A DNA stretch of 64,000 bases from Belnapia mucosa (GTDB lineage Bacteria; Pseudomonadota; Alphaproteobacteria; Acetobacterales; Acetobacteraceae), in contig NZ_JAEUXJ010000005.1 of assembly GCF_016775475.1 (NCBI RefSeq), positions 62,001 to 126,000 on the forward strand, given 5' to 3'. Shown piece after piece: positions 13,906 through 22,200 of this stretch. The notes under the pieces were generated by a model, which ran no database searches, was not told where the DNA came from, and saw nothing but the letters and a program-made list of their open reading frames with translations. Position numbers and translations under genes: made by a program. The number at the start of each line of letters is the position of its first letter. Positions within the stretch are counted from its first letter, which is position 1.

Positions 13906-14664
13906 CCGCAGCCGTCCCACACCTTCCGCCACGGCCGCCTGCAACAGCCAAGCATCGCCGCCCCAGGCGAGCAGGCGGAACCCGTCCTGCCAGGCCCGTT
14001 CCGCCTCCGCCGCCCCGGTCACCAGCCGGCCGAGTCCCTTGCCATGCCGCTGCGCCGCCGCGCAGACGCGTCGCGTCGCCTCCCGGAAGGCCGGGTGGTC
14101 GAACTCGCCCGGGATGCCGAGCGAGGCAGAGAGGTCGAAATGCCCGACCCAGAGGGCATCGACCCCATCGAGGGCGGCGATCACCTCCGCCTGCTCCACC
14201 CCCTCGGCGGTCTCGATCATCAGGATCAGCACGGTGCGGTCATTGGCCGCGGCCAGCTTCGCCGCCGCCGGGCCGGCGCGGTAATTGTCATGCGCGATCT
14301 GGAGGGCGACGCCGCGCCGCCCCTGGGGCGGGTATTTCAGGGCGGCGACGGCCGCCCGAGCCACCTCCAGGCTGCCGACCAGGGGCAGCATCACCCCCTC
14401 CGCCCCCACATCGGCGAGGCGGGCGATATCATGGGCGTCCCGCGAGGGGACCCGCACCAGGGTCGGGATGCCGCCCGCCTCCAGGTAGCGGAGCGCCGAT
14501 TTCACCGTCTCGGTCGAGAAGCCGCTATGCTCCATGTCGAGGAAGGCAAAGTCGCAGCCGGCGCCGGCCAGGATATGGCCGATCCCCGGGGTCACGAATT
14601 CCACCAGGAAGGTTCCGGCGGCGAGCCGGCCGGACTGGACCAGGCTTTTCAGGCTGTGCGGCAT
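13888..14664 (-). CDS. HpcH/HpaI family aldolase
   Basis: This 258-residue protein belongs to the class II, metal-dependent pyruvate aldolase family, which cleaves 4-hydroxy-2-ketoacids to pyruvate (or oxaloacetate) and an aldehyde. The barrel features are visible: FAFLDMEHSGFST, TLVRVPSRDAHDIARLADVGAEGVMLP, the RRG turn in PPQGRRGVA, LILMIETAEGVEQAE with the metal-ligand Glu, and ALWVGHFDLSASLG with the second ligand Asp. ATG 14664 has GGAGGAG 7 bases upstream. The natural substrate is unknown. The gene diverges from soeABC with 77 bp between starts, so the two could share control. Confidence 0.88.
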   Translation of the reverse strand: MPHSLKSLVQSGRLAAGTFLVEFVTPGIGHILAGAGCDFAFLDMEHSGFSTETVKSALRYLEAGGIPTLVRVPSRDAHDIARLADVGAEGVMLPLVGSLEVARAAVAALKYPPQGRRGVALQIAHDNYRAGPAAAKLAAANDRTVLILMIETAEGVEQAEVIAALDGVDALWVGHFDLSASLGIPGEFDHPAFREATRRVCAAAQRHGKGLGRLVTGAAEAERAWQDGFRLLAWGGDAWLLQAAVAEGVGRLRGIAGA

Positions 14665-14741
14665 GGACTTCTCCTCCCGGTTTGCCCAGAACACGGGCCC
14701 GTGGCTTACTGACATTTCAGGGTAAGGGAGAAGGCCAGTCT

Positions 14742-17612
14742 ATGCCCGAAGCGCCGATACCGCTGGCGACGGAAAGGCCAGACCGGGCGGTGGACTATTC
14801 GCCCCCGGTCGGCGACCAGGTGAAGACCACTACCTGCTACATGTGTGCCTGCCGCTGCGGCATCCGCGTCCATCTGAAGGACGGTCGCATCCGCTATATC
14901 GAGGGCAATCCGAACCACCCGGTCAACAAGGGCGTGCTCTGCGGCAAGGGCAGCGCCGGGATCATGACGCAATATTCCCCGGCCAAGCTGCGGGCGCCGC
15001 TGAAGCGCATCGGCCCGCGCGGCTCGGGCGAATTCGCCGAGATCTCCTGGGAGGAGGCGCTGGAGACCGCGACCGGCTGGCTCCGCCATGTGCGTGAGAC
15101 GGATCCGCGCCGCCTCGCCTTCTTCACCGGCCGCGACCAGTCGCAGAGCCTGACCGGCTTCTGGGCCGCGCAATTCGGCACGCCGAATTTCGCCGCGCAT
15201 GGCGGCTTCTGCTCGGTGAACATGGCGGCCGGCGGGCTCTATTCCATCGGCGGCAGCTTCTGGGAATTCGGTGAGCCGGATTGGGACCGGGCCAAATACT
15301 TCCTGATGTTCGGCGTGGCCGAGGATCATGACAGCAACCCGATCAAGATCGGCCTGTCCCGGCTGAAGGCGCGGGGAGCGAAATTCGTCTCCATCAACCC
15401 GGTCCGCACCGGCTATTCCGCCATCGCCGATGAATGGGTCGGCATCCGCCCCGGCACCGACGGGCTCTTCGCTCTGGCCCTGGTGCATGAGCTGCTGCGC
15501 ACCGACAGCATCGATCTCGACTTCCTCTCCCGCTATACCAACGCCCCCTGGCTGGTGGTCCGCAATCCGGGCGGCGAGGATGACGGGCTCTTCGCCCGCG
15601 ACGAGGCCGGCAAGCCGCTCGCCTGGGACCGCAGCCGCGGCGCCGTGGATGCCTCGCTGGCCGATCTCTCGCCGGTGATGGCGGGCGAGTTCACCCTGCC
15701 CGATGGCCGCCGCGTCCAGCCGGTCTTCCACCTGATGGCCGAGCGCTACCTGGCGCCCGAATACGCGCCGGAGGCGGTGGCCGAACGCTGCGGCCTGCCG
15801 GCCGAGCGCATCCGCCAGATTGCCGCCGAGATCGCCGATGTCGCCTTCAACCAGGCGATCACGCTCGACCAGCCCTGGACCGATGTCTGGGGCCGGCGGC
15901 ATGAGACGATGGTGGGCCGCCCGGTCGCCTTCCATGCGATGCGCGGCATCTCCGCCCATAGCAACGGCTTCCATAGCTGCCGGGCCCTGCATCTGCTGCA
16001 GATGCTGCTCGGCGCGGTCGATACCCCAGGCTCCTGGCGCTACAAATCGCCCTTCCCGCGGCCGATCCCGCCCGGCCCCGGCCCGGCCGGCAAGGGCGCC
16101 AAGCCCAATACGCCGCTGGCCGGCAATATCCTCTCCTTCCCGCAGGGGCCGGACGATCTGCTGGTCGATGACGAGGGCAATCCCCTCCGCATCGACAAGG
16201 CCTTCTCCTGGGATGCGCCGCTGGCCCTGCACGGGATGATGCACACCGTCATCGGCAATGCCGGCATCGGCGACCCGTACAAGATCGATACGCTGTTCAT
16301 GTTCATGGCCAATATGGCCTGGAACAGCGCGATGAACCCCGGCGAAGTCATTCGCATCCTGACCGAGACGCAGGAGGATGGCAGCTACACCATTCCCCAC
16401 GTCATCTACTCGGACGCCTATTATTCCGAGACGGTGCCCTATGCCGACCTGATCCTGCCGGACACCACCTATCTCGAGCGGTGGGACTGCATCTCCATCC
16501 TCGACCGTCCGATCGGCAGCGCGCATGGCGCGGGCGATGCCATCCGCCAGCCGGTGCTGAAGCCGGACCGCGACGTGCGGCCCTTCCAGGACGTGCTGAT
16601 CGAACTCGGCGCCCGGCTCGGCCTGCCGGCCTTCACCAAGCCGGACGGCTCGCCCAAGTTCAAGGACTACCCCGACTACATCATGAACCATGAGCGGATG
16701 CCGGGCGTCGGCCCGCTCGCCGGCTTCCGCGGCGTGGATGGCAGCAAGAAGGGCGTTGGCGAGCCAAACCCCGACCAGCTCCAGCGCTATATCGAGAATG
16801 GCTGCTTCTGGCGCGACCACCTGCCGCCGGAGCAGGGCTTCTACAAGCACGCCAACAAGGCCTATCTCGAACAGTCCAAGGCCATGGGGCTGATGGGCAA
16901 GTCGGACCAGATCGTCATGCAGATCTGGTCGGAGCCGCTGCAGAAATTCCGCCTCGCCGCCGAGGGCCATGGCGCCAAGCAGCCGCCGGACCGGCTGCGC
17001 GAGCGGATCCGCACCTATTGCGACCCGCTGCCGATCTGGTACCCGGCGCTGGAGCATGAGGGTCAGGACCTGGGTCGCTTCGACCTCTCCGCCATCACCC
17101 AGCGGCCGATGGTGATGTATCATTCCTGGGGCTCGATGAATGCCTGGCTGCGGCAGATCCTCGGCGCCAACAAGCTCTATATGGCGCGCAGCCGTGCCGC
17201 CGCGCTCGGCCTCGCCCAGGATGACTGGGTCTGGGTCGAGAGCCGCGCCGGCCGGCTGAAATGCCAAGTCTCGCTGATGGAGGGGGTGAACCCCGACACG
17301 GTCTGGACCTGGAACGCCATCGGCAAGCGCGCCGGCGCCTGGAACCTCGACCCCGACAGCCCGGAGGCGACGCGCGGCTTCCTGCTGAACCATGTCATCA
17401 GCGAGTGGCTGCCGGCCCAGGGCGGCTTCCGCCAGGCCAATGCCGATCCGGTGACGGGCCAGGCGGCTTGGTATGACCTCCGCGTCTCGGTGACGAAATG
17501 CGCGCCGGGCGAGGAAGGCGTCACCAGCCCGCATCCGGAGGCGCTGCCGCTGCCGCCGCACATGCCTGCGCGGCCCGATCTGCTCCGCTATTCGATGAAG
17601 GCAAACCCGTGA
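14742..17612 (+). CDS. soeA: Molybdopterin oxidoreductase catalytic subunit, SoeA-like
   Basis: This is the catalytic subunit of a complex iron-sulfur molybdoenzyme, most like SoeA, the cytoplasmic sulfite dehydrogenase that oxidises sulfite to sulfate. It is 956 residues. A [4Fe-4S] motif is formed by Cys32-x2-Cys35-x3-Cys39 and Cys67, with an extra Cys37. GFCSVN places Cys157 as a candidate Mo ligand. Middle segments ADLILPDTTYLERWD and the C-terminal molybdopterin-dinucleotide domain (about 800-940) follow the DMSO-reductase superfamily. There is no twin-arginine signal, which fits a cytoplasm-facing Soe complex and argues against periplasmic Psr/Phs/Ttr enzymes. ATG 14742 follows AAGGGAGAAGG. 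The stop overlaps soeB by 4 bases. The substrate is inferred from subunit architecture and family resemblance. Confidence 0.85.
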   Translation: MPEAPIPLATERPDRAVDYSPPVGDQVKTTTCYMCACRCGIRVHLKDGRIRYIEGNPNHPVNKGVLCGKGSAGIMTQYSPAKLRAPLKRIGPRGSGEFAEISWEEALETATGWLRHVRETDPRRLAFFTGRDQSQSLTGFWAAQFGTPNFAAHGGFCSVNMAAGGLYSIGGSFWEFGEPDWDRAKYFLMFGVAEDHDSNPIKIGLSRLKARGAKFVSINPVRTGYSAIADEWVGIRPGTDGLFALALVHELLRTDSIDLDFLSRYTNAPWLVVRNPGGEDDGLFARDEAGKPLAWDRSRGAVDASLADLSPVMAGEFTLPDGRRVQPVFHLMAERYLAPEYAPEAVAERCGLPAERIRQIAAEIADVAFNQAITLDQPWTDVWGRRHETMVGRPVAFHAMRGISAHSNGFHSCRALHLLQMLLGAVDTPGSWRYKSPFPRPIPPGPGPAGKGAKPNTPLAGNILSFPQGPDDLLVDDEGNPLRIDKAFSWDAPLALHGMMHTVIGNAGIGDPYKIDTLFMFMANMAWNSAMNPGEVIRILTETQEDGSYTIPHVIYSDAYYSETVPYADLILPDTTYLERWDCISILDRPIGSAHGAGDAIRQPVLKPDRDVRPFQDVLIELGARLGLPAFTKPDGSPKFKDYPDYIMNHERMPGVGPLAGFRGVDGSKKGVGEPNPDQLQRYIENGCFWRDHLPPEQGFYKHANKAYLEQSKAMGLMGKSDQIVMQIWSEPLQKFRLAAEGHGAKQPPDRLRERIRTYCDPLPIWYPALEHEGQDLGRFDLSAITQRPMVMYHSWGSMNAWLRQILGANKLYMARSRAAALGLAQDDWVWVESRAGRLKCQVSLMEGVNPDTVWTWNAIGKRAGAWNLDPDSPEATRGFLLNHVISEWLPAQGGFRQANADPVTGQAAWYDLRVSVTKCAPGEEGVTSPHPEALPLPPHMPARPDLLRYSMKANP

Positions 17613-18349
17613 CCTGCCTGCCCGAGATCACCCCAGGCCAGAAGAAGCTCGGCCTCGTCATCGACCTCGATACCTGCGTCGGCTGCCAGGCCTGCGCGGT
17701 CAACTGCAAGGAATGGAACGCTTCCGGCCATAGCGGCCCCTTGCCCGACCTGAAGCCCTATTCGGCCGGGGCCGAGGGCGTCTGGTTCAACCGCGTCCAT
17801 AGCTATGAGGCGGGCGAAGGGGCGCAGGGCCGCACGGTCCATTTCCCGCGCTCCTGCCTCCATTGCGAGACGCCGGATTGCGTCACGGTCTGCCCCACCG
17901 GTGCTTCCTACAAGCGCATCGAGGACGGCATCGTGCTGGTGGACCACGACATCTGCATCGGCTGCGGGCTGTGTGCCTGGGCCTGCCCCTATGGGGCGCG
18001 CGAGATGGACGAGGATGCGGGGGTGATGAAGAAATGCACCCTCTGCATCGACCGGATCTACAATGAAAATATCCCCGAGGCGCAGCGCCAGCCCGCCTGC
18101 GTGCTGACCTGCCCGACCAGCGCCCGGCATTTCGGCGATCTCGGCGACCCGGAGAGCAAGGTCAGCAAGCTGGTGGCCGAGCGTGGCGGCCAGCCGCTGA
18201 TGCCGGAGCTCGGCTACAAGCCGGTCAACAGCTACCTGCCGCCACGCAACCGCACGAGCCTGGCGGCAAAGCCGGATGAGGCGGCGCCGACGCCGATGGA
18301 CATCAAGAACCCGCTGCTGCGCTGGATGGACAAGGTGCTCACCCGGTGA
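17609..18349 (+). CDS. soeB: 4Fe-4S ferredoxin-type electron-transfer subunit, SoeB-like
   Basis: This 246-residue protein passes electrons from SoeA to the membrane subunit. It is of the DmsB/NrfC type with several cysteine clusters: CVGCQACAVNC (about 26-36), CLHCETPDCVTVCP, CIGCGLCAWACP and CTLC...CVLTCP, enough for four [4Fe-4S] clusters. No signal peptide is present, again consistent with a cytoplasmic location. The start is GTG 17609, overlapping the soeA stop as GTGA with GAAGG upstream. An open frame extends upstream to 17498 but runs inside soeA. Confidence 0.9.
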   Translation: MTCLPEITPGQKKLGLVIDLDTCVGCQACAVNCKEWNASGHSGPLPDLKPYSAGAEGVWFNRVHSYEAGEGAQGRTVHFPRSCLHCETPDCVTVCPTGASYKRIEDGIVLVDHDICIGCGLCAWACPYGAREMDEDAGVMKKCTLCIDRIYNENIPEAQRQPACVLTCPTSARHFGDLGDPESKVSKLVAERGGQPLMPELGYKPVNSYLPPRNRTSLAAKPDEAAPTPMDIKNPLLRWMDKVLTR

Positions 18350-19278
18350 ATCCCGCCCCTTCGATTGTCTTCTTCACCACCGCTTCGGGCGCCGGCTACG
18401 GGCTGCTCTTCTGGCTCGGCCTGCTGCGCCCGCTCGGGCTGGTGCAGATGAGCCCGATGCCGGCGCTCGTCGCGCTTGTGCTGGCGCTCGCGCTGATCAC
18501 GGCCGGGCTGCTCTCCTCGACGCTGCATCTGGGCAATCCGAAGCGCGCCTGGCGGGCCTTCTCGCAATGGCGCTCCTCCTGGCTCTCGCGGGAGGGGGTG
18601 GCGGCGGTCCTGACCTATATTCCGGCCCTGCTGCTCGGCCTCGGCCTCTGGGTCGGCGCGCCGGCACTGGCCGTTATCGCCGGGCTGCTCGCCGCGGCGG
18701 GGGCGGTGGCGACCGTTTATTGCACGGCGATGATCTACGCCTCCCTCAAGCCGATCCGGCAATGGCGCCACCCGCTGGTGGTGCCGGGCTATCTCGCCCT
18801 TTCAGCCTTCAGCGGCGCGGTGCTGCTGGCGATGCTCGCCGCCTTCTCCGGCAGCGGCACGGTGCCGGCGGTGCTGGCGATCCTCTCCGGCGCGGCTGCG
18901 CTGCTGCTGAAGCGGGCCTATTGGCGGGGGATCGATGCCGCCCCGCCGATCGCCACCATCGAATCCGCCACCACGCTCGGCTTCATCGGCAAGACCCGCA
19001 CGCTGGAGCCGCCGCATACCGAGCAGAATTACCTGCTGCGCGAGATGGGCTTCCGCATCGCCCGCAAGCATGCGGCGAAGCTTCGGCTGATCGCCCAGCT
19101 CGGCGGCTTCGCCCTGCCGGTGCTGCTGGCGGTGCTGGCCCTGCTGGCGGGGGGTGGCTTGGCGACGCTGGCGCTGACCCTGGGGGCGGTGCTGACCCTG
19201 GCCGGGCTGCTGGTCGAGCGCTGGCTGATGTTCGCCGAGGCGACCCATACGGTGACACTCTATTATAGCGGCACCTGA
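18346..19278 (+). CDS. soeC: DmsC-type membrane anchor, SoeC-like
   Basis: This 310-residue integral membrane protein has about eight hydrophobic helices. It belongs to the DmsC anchor family, as in SoeABC, rather than NrfD. Characteristic text includes LLSSTLHLGNPKRAWRAFSQ followed by WRSSWLSREGV. It is expected to hand electrons to the quinone pool and hold SoeAB on the inner face of the membrane. The start GTG 18346 overlaps the soeB TGA by 4 bases. The three genes form one operon ending before the rimP promoter. Confidence 0.9.
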   Translation: MNPAPSIVFFTTASGAGYGLLFWLGLLRPLGLVQMSPMPALVALVLALALITAGLLSSTLHLGNPKRAWRAFSQWRSSWLSREGVAAVLTYIPALLLGLGLWVGAPALAVIAGLLAAAGAVATVYCTAMIYASLKPIRQWRHPLVVPGYLALSAFSGAVLLAMLAAFSGSGTVPAVLAILSGAAALLLKRAYWRGIDAAPPIATIESATTLGFIGKTRTLEPPHTEQNYLLREMGFRIARKHAAKLRLIAQLGGFALPVLLAVLALLAGGGLATLALTLGAVLTLAGLLVERWLMFAEATHTVTLYYSGT

Positions 19279-19285
19279 GGGGCCG

Positions 19286-19325
19286 CCGCCCGGCCTGCGG
19301 ATGCATCTTGCGGCCGGCCGGGCGG
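19286..19325. repeat. 10-bp inverted repeat at the soeC / rimP boundary
   Basis: CCGCCCGGCC at 19286-19295 is perfectly repeated in inverse orientation as GGCCGGGCGG at 19316-19325 with a 20-base loop. It lies 8 bases after the soeC stop and spans the -35 box and part of the spacer of the candidate rimP promoter. It has no T-tract. It may end soeABC transcription or be a regulatory site for rimP. Confidence 0.45.
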
Positions 19326-19336
19326 ATGCCTATAGT
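19308..19336 (+). promoter_or_regulatory. Candidate sigma-70 promoter of the rimP-nusA-infB operon
   Basis: TTGCGG at 19308-19313 and TATAGT at 19331-19336 are separated by exactly 17 bases. Transcription would start near 19343, about 25 bases before the attenuator hairpin and about 55 bases before the first rimP codons. Confidence 0.6.
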
Positions 19337-19366
19337 TTGTGCGACAACCTCATCCGATCTTAGGGG

Positions 19367-19398
19367 GGTGGCCTTCACGGGCCGCCTTTTTTGTTTTT
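19367..19398 (+). terminator. Attenuator-like intrinsic terminator in the rimP leader
   Basis: A 7-bp stem (GGTGGCC 19367-19373 with GGCCGCC 19380-19386, one G-T pair, 6-base loop) is followed directly by TTTTTTGTTTTT. The T-tract runs into the possible TTG start codons of rimP. This placement between promoter and first gene of the rimP-nusA-infB operon matches the rimP-leader attenuators proposed for alphaproteobacteria. Confidence 0.75.
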
Positions 19399-19966
19399 GG
19401 CCACCGAACGTCCACAGCATGAAGGGCTCGAGGCGCGCATCGCCGATGCGATCGCGCCCACCATCGAGCATATGGGCTATGAGCTCGTCCGCGTGCAGGT
19501 CAGCGGCCAGGCCCGGCCGGTGGTGCAGATCATGGCCGACCGCGCCGATGGCGCCCCCTTCCGCGTCGAGGATTGCGAGGCGATCAGCCATGCCATCGGC
19601 GCCGTCCTGGATGTCGAGGATCCGATCAAGGGCGAATGGTCGCTGGAGGTCTCCTCGGCCGGCATCGACAGACCGCTGACCCGGACCAAGGACTGGACCA
19701 ATTACGCCGGCCATCTGGCCACGCTGGAGTTGCTGGTGCCGCAGGAAGGCCGCAAGCGCTTCCGCGGCATCATCCTTGGCGCCGATGCCGAGACGGCGCG
19801 GCTGCGGCTGGAGGACGGCGCGGAGCTGGCCGTGGCCCGCGGGAATATCCGCCGGGCCAAGCTGGTGCTGACCGATGAGTTGATCGCGGCCACCGCCGCG
19901 GCCGCCCCCGAAGAGGATGCCGATGAGGCGTCCGACGAAGACCCCAAGCCCGCCAGGAGGAACTGA
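19397..19966 (+). CDS. rimP: Ribosome maturation factor RimP
   Basis: RimP helps assemble the 30S subunit. The protein is about 189 residues. The N-terminal domain has [20 protein letters not shown] and the central segment [20 protein letters not shown] with [13 protein letters not shown] is the family signature; an SH3-like domain follows ([17 protein letters not shown]), then an acidic tail. No ATG is in frame near the start. TTG 19397 or TTG 19391 must be used, both inside the T-tract of the attenuator and without a visible ribosome site. The exact start is therefore uncertain. First gene of the operon. Confidence 0.93.
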   Translation: MATERPQHEGLEARIADAIAPTIEHMGYELVRVQVSGQARPVVQIMADRADGAPFRVEDCEAISHAIGAVLDVEDPIKGEWSLEVSSAGIDRPLTRTKDWTNYAGHLATLELLVPQEGRKRFRGIILGADAETARLRLEDGAELAVARGNIRRAKLVLTDELIAATAAAAPEEDADEASDEDPKPARRN

Positions 19967-19970
19967 CGCC

Positions 19971-21512
19971 ATGGCCGTCGATATCACCATCGCGCGTCCG
20001 GAGCTGCTGCAGGTCGCCGATGCCGTCGCGCGCGAGAAGATGATCGAGCGCGACGAGGTGCTGGAGGCGATGGAGCAGGCCATCCAGAAGGCCGGCCGCG
20101 CCAAATACGGGCATGAGAAGGACATCCGCGCCGTCATCGACCGGCGCAACGGCGAGGTCCGCCTCTCCCGCTGGACCGAGGTGGTGGACCAGGAGCCGGT
20201 CGAGAACGAGGCGACGCAGATCCCTCTCCGCATTGCCCGCAAGTTCAAGCCGGAGATCCAGGCCGGCGAGTTCCTGGTGGACCCGCTGCCGCCGATCGAT
20301 TTCGGCCGCATCGCCGCCCAGACGGCGAAGCAGGTGATCGTCCAGCGGGTGCGCGAGGTCGAGCGGAAGAAGCAGTTCGACGAGTACAAGGACCGCGTCG
20401 GCGAGGTCATCAACGGCACGGTGAAGCGCACCGAATACGGGAACCTGATGGTCGATCTCGGCCGGGCCGAGGCGCTGCTGCGGCGCGACGAGACCATCCC
20501 GCGCGAGGCCTTCAAGAACGGCGACCGGGTGCGCGCCTACATCTATGACGTGCGAGAGGAACCGCGCGGCCCGCAGATCTTCCTCAGCCGCACCCATCCG
20601 GGCTTCCTGGCCAAGCTTTTCGCCCAGGAAGTGCCGGAGATCTATGACGGCATCATCGAGATTAAGGCGGTGGCCCGGGATCCCGGCAGCCGCGCCAAGA
20701 TGGCCGTCATCAGCCGCGATTCCAGCATCGATCCCGTCGGCGCCTGCGTCGGCATGCGCGGTTCCCGCGTCCAGGCGGTGGTGCAGGAGCTGCAGGGCGA
20801 GAAGATCGACATCATCCCCTGGTCCGGCGACAACGCCACCTTCGTCGTGAACGCCCTGGCCCCGGCCGAGGTGACGAAGGTCGTGCTCGACGACGAGGCG
20901 CGGCGGGTTGAAGTCGTGGTCCCGGATGACCAACTCTCGCTAGCCATTGGCCGGCGCGGCCAGAATGTCCGGCTCGCCTCGCAGTTGACGCGGTGGGATA
21001 TCGATATCCTGACCGAGGCGGAGGAGAGCGAGCGCCGGCAGGAGGAATTCCGCAAGCGCAGCGGCCTCTTCGTCGAGGCGCTGGATGTGGACGACGTCAT
21101 CGCCGGGCTGTTGGTGACCGAGGGTTTCACCTCGGTCGAAGACATCATCTCGGTCGAGGATGAGGAGCTGGCGGGCATCGAGGGCTTTGACGAAAGCGTG
21201 GCCGCCGAGCTGAAGCGCCGCGCCGAAGCCTGGCTGGAACGCCGGGACGTCGAGCTGGACGAGAAGCGGCGCGCGATGGGCGTCGAGGATGCGGTCGCCG
21301 AGATCGGCGGCTTCACCCCGACCCAGCTCGTGGCCCTGGGCGAGAAGGGGGTGAAGAGCTTGGACGATCTGGCCGACCTCGCCTCGGACGAGCTGATCGA
21401 GATCATCGGCGCCGACGCCATGGATGAGGAAACGGCGAACGCCGTCATCATGGCCGCGCGTGAACACTGGTTCGCCGAGGATGGCGCGAATGCTGACGGC
21501 GCCTCCGCATGA
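19971..21512 (+). CDS. nusA: Transcription termination/antitermination protein NusA
   Basis: NusA binds RNA polymerase and controls pausing, termination and antitermination. The 513-residue protein has the NusA N-terminal domain (1-125), an S1 domain (about 135-200, [20 protein letters not shown]), two KH domains (about 230-345, with [18 protein letters not shown] and [17 protein letters not shown]) and two C-terminal helix-hairpin-helix acidic repeats (about 360-500). ATG 19971 has AGGAGG 10 bases upstream. It follows rimP by 4 bases. Confidence 0.98.
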   Translation: MAVDITIARPELLQVADAVAREKMIERDEVLEAMEQAIQKAGRAKYGHEKDIRAVIDRRNGEVRLSRWTEVVDQEPVENEATQIPLRIARKFKPEIQAGEFLVDPLPPIDFGRIAAQTAKQVIVQRVREVERKKQFDEYKDRVGEVINGTVKRTEYGNLMVDLGRAEALLRRDETIPREAFKNGDRVRAYIYDVREEPRGPQIFLSRTHPGFLAKLFAQEVPEIYDGIIEIKAVARDPGSRAKMAVISRDSSIDPVGACVGMRGSRVQAVVQELQGEKIDIIPWSGDNATFVVNALAPAEVTKVVLDDEARRVEVVVPDDQLSLAIGRRGQNVRLASQLTRWDIDILTEAEESERRQEEFRKRSGLFVEALDVDDVIAGLLVTEGFTSVEDIISVEDEELAGIEGFDESVAAELKRRAEAWLERRDVELDEKRRAMGVEDAVAEIGGFTPTQLVALGEKGVKSLDDLADLASDELIEIIGADAMDEETANAVIMAAREHWFAEDGANADGASA

Positions 21513-22119
21513 GCCGGCGCTAGGCGCCGAGGGCGAGGCGGAGGAGCCCGAACGGGGCCCCCTCCGCCGCTGCCTGGTCACCCGAGAGAGCCTGCCGAAG
21601 GAGGCAATGATCCGCTTCGTGCTCGGTCCCGAGCATGTGGTGGTGCCGGATCTCGCTGGCCGCCTGCCGGGGCGGGGAATGTGGTTGTCGGCCAAGGCCG
21701 ATGTGTTAGAACGCGCGGTGAAGCGCGGCGCCTTCTCGAGGGCGGCACGCGGGACTGTGCATCTGCCCCCTGACCTTCGCGCGCGGATCGAGGACGGCCT
21801 GAAAGGTCGGCTCCGCGATCTCATCGGCTTCGCCCGGCGCGGTGGCCAGGCAGTGTGCGGCCGGGATGCGGTGCGCGAATGGCTGCATTCCGGCAAGGCC
21901 GGGTTGCTGGTCGAGGCCTCCGACGGCAGCCCGAAGGAAAGGGCGCGTCTGGTGGGCGGTCGGGGGTTGCCGGTGGTGGCCCCCCTGCCCGCCGAGGTGC
22001 TCGGCGGCGTATTCGGACGGGACCATGCCGTGCATGTGGCGATCGCGCCGGGCCGGCTGGCGAAATCGATCGCGGCGGAAGCCGCGCGGCTGGCGGGCAT
22101 TTCGGCGCCGTCAGGATAG
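21490..22119 (+). CDS. YlxR-family RNA-binding protein fused to an L7Ae-like domain
   Basis: This 209-residue protein lies in the usual ylxR position between nusA and infB. The N-terminal half is the DUF448/YlxR domain ([20 protein letters not shown] ... [20 protein letters not shown]), thought to bind RNA or RNase P. The C-terminal half (about 105-200, [20 protein letters not shown] ... [13 protein letters not shown]) is like ribosomal L7Ae/YlxQ, so the two genes that are separate in Firmicutes are fused here, as is common in alphaproteobacteria. ATG 21490 has GAGG 9 bases upstream and overlaps the nusA end by 23 bases. Confidence 0.85.
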   Translation: MLTAPPHEPALGAEGEAEEPERGPLRRCLVTRESLPKEAMIRFVLGPEHVVVPDLAGRLPGRGMWLSAKADVLERAVKRGAFSRAARGTVHLPPDLRARIEDGLKGRLRDLIGFARRGGQAVCGRDAVREWLHSGKAGLLVEASDGSPKERARLVGGRGLPVVAPLPAEVLGGVFGRDHAVHVAIAPGRLAKSIAAEAARLAGISAPSG

Positions 22120-22200
22120 AATTGTTCCCGGCGCGGCAAGCCGTGACGGGACGTGGCATGGACGGCAATGACGTCAGACGGATCGGGTTCGGATCAGCGC

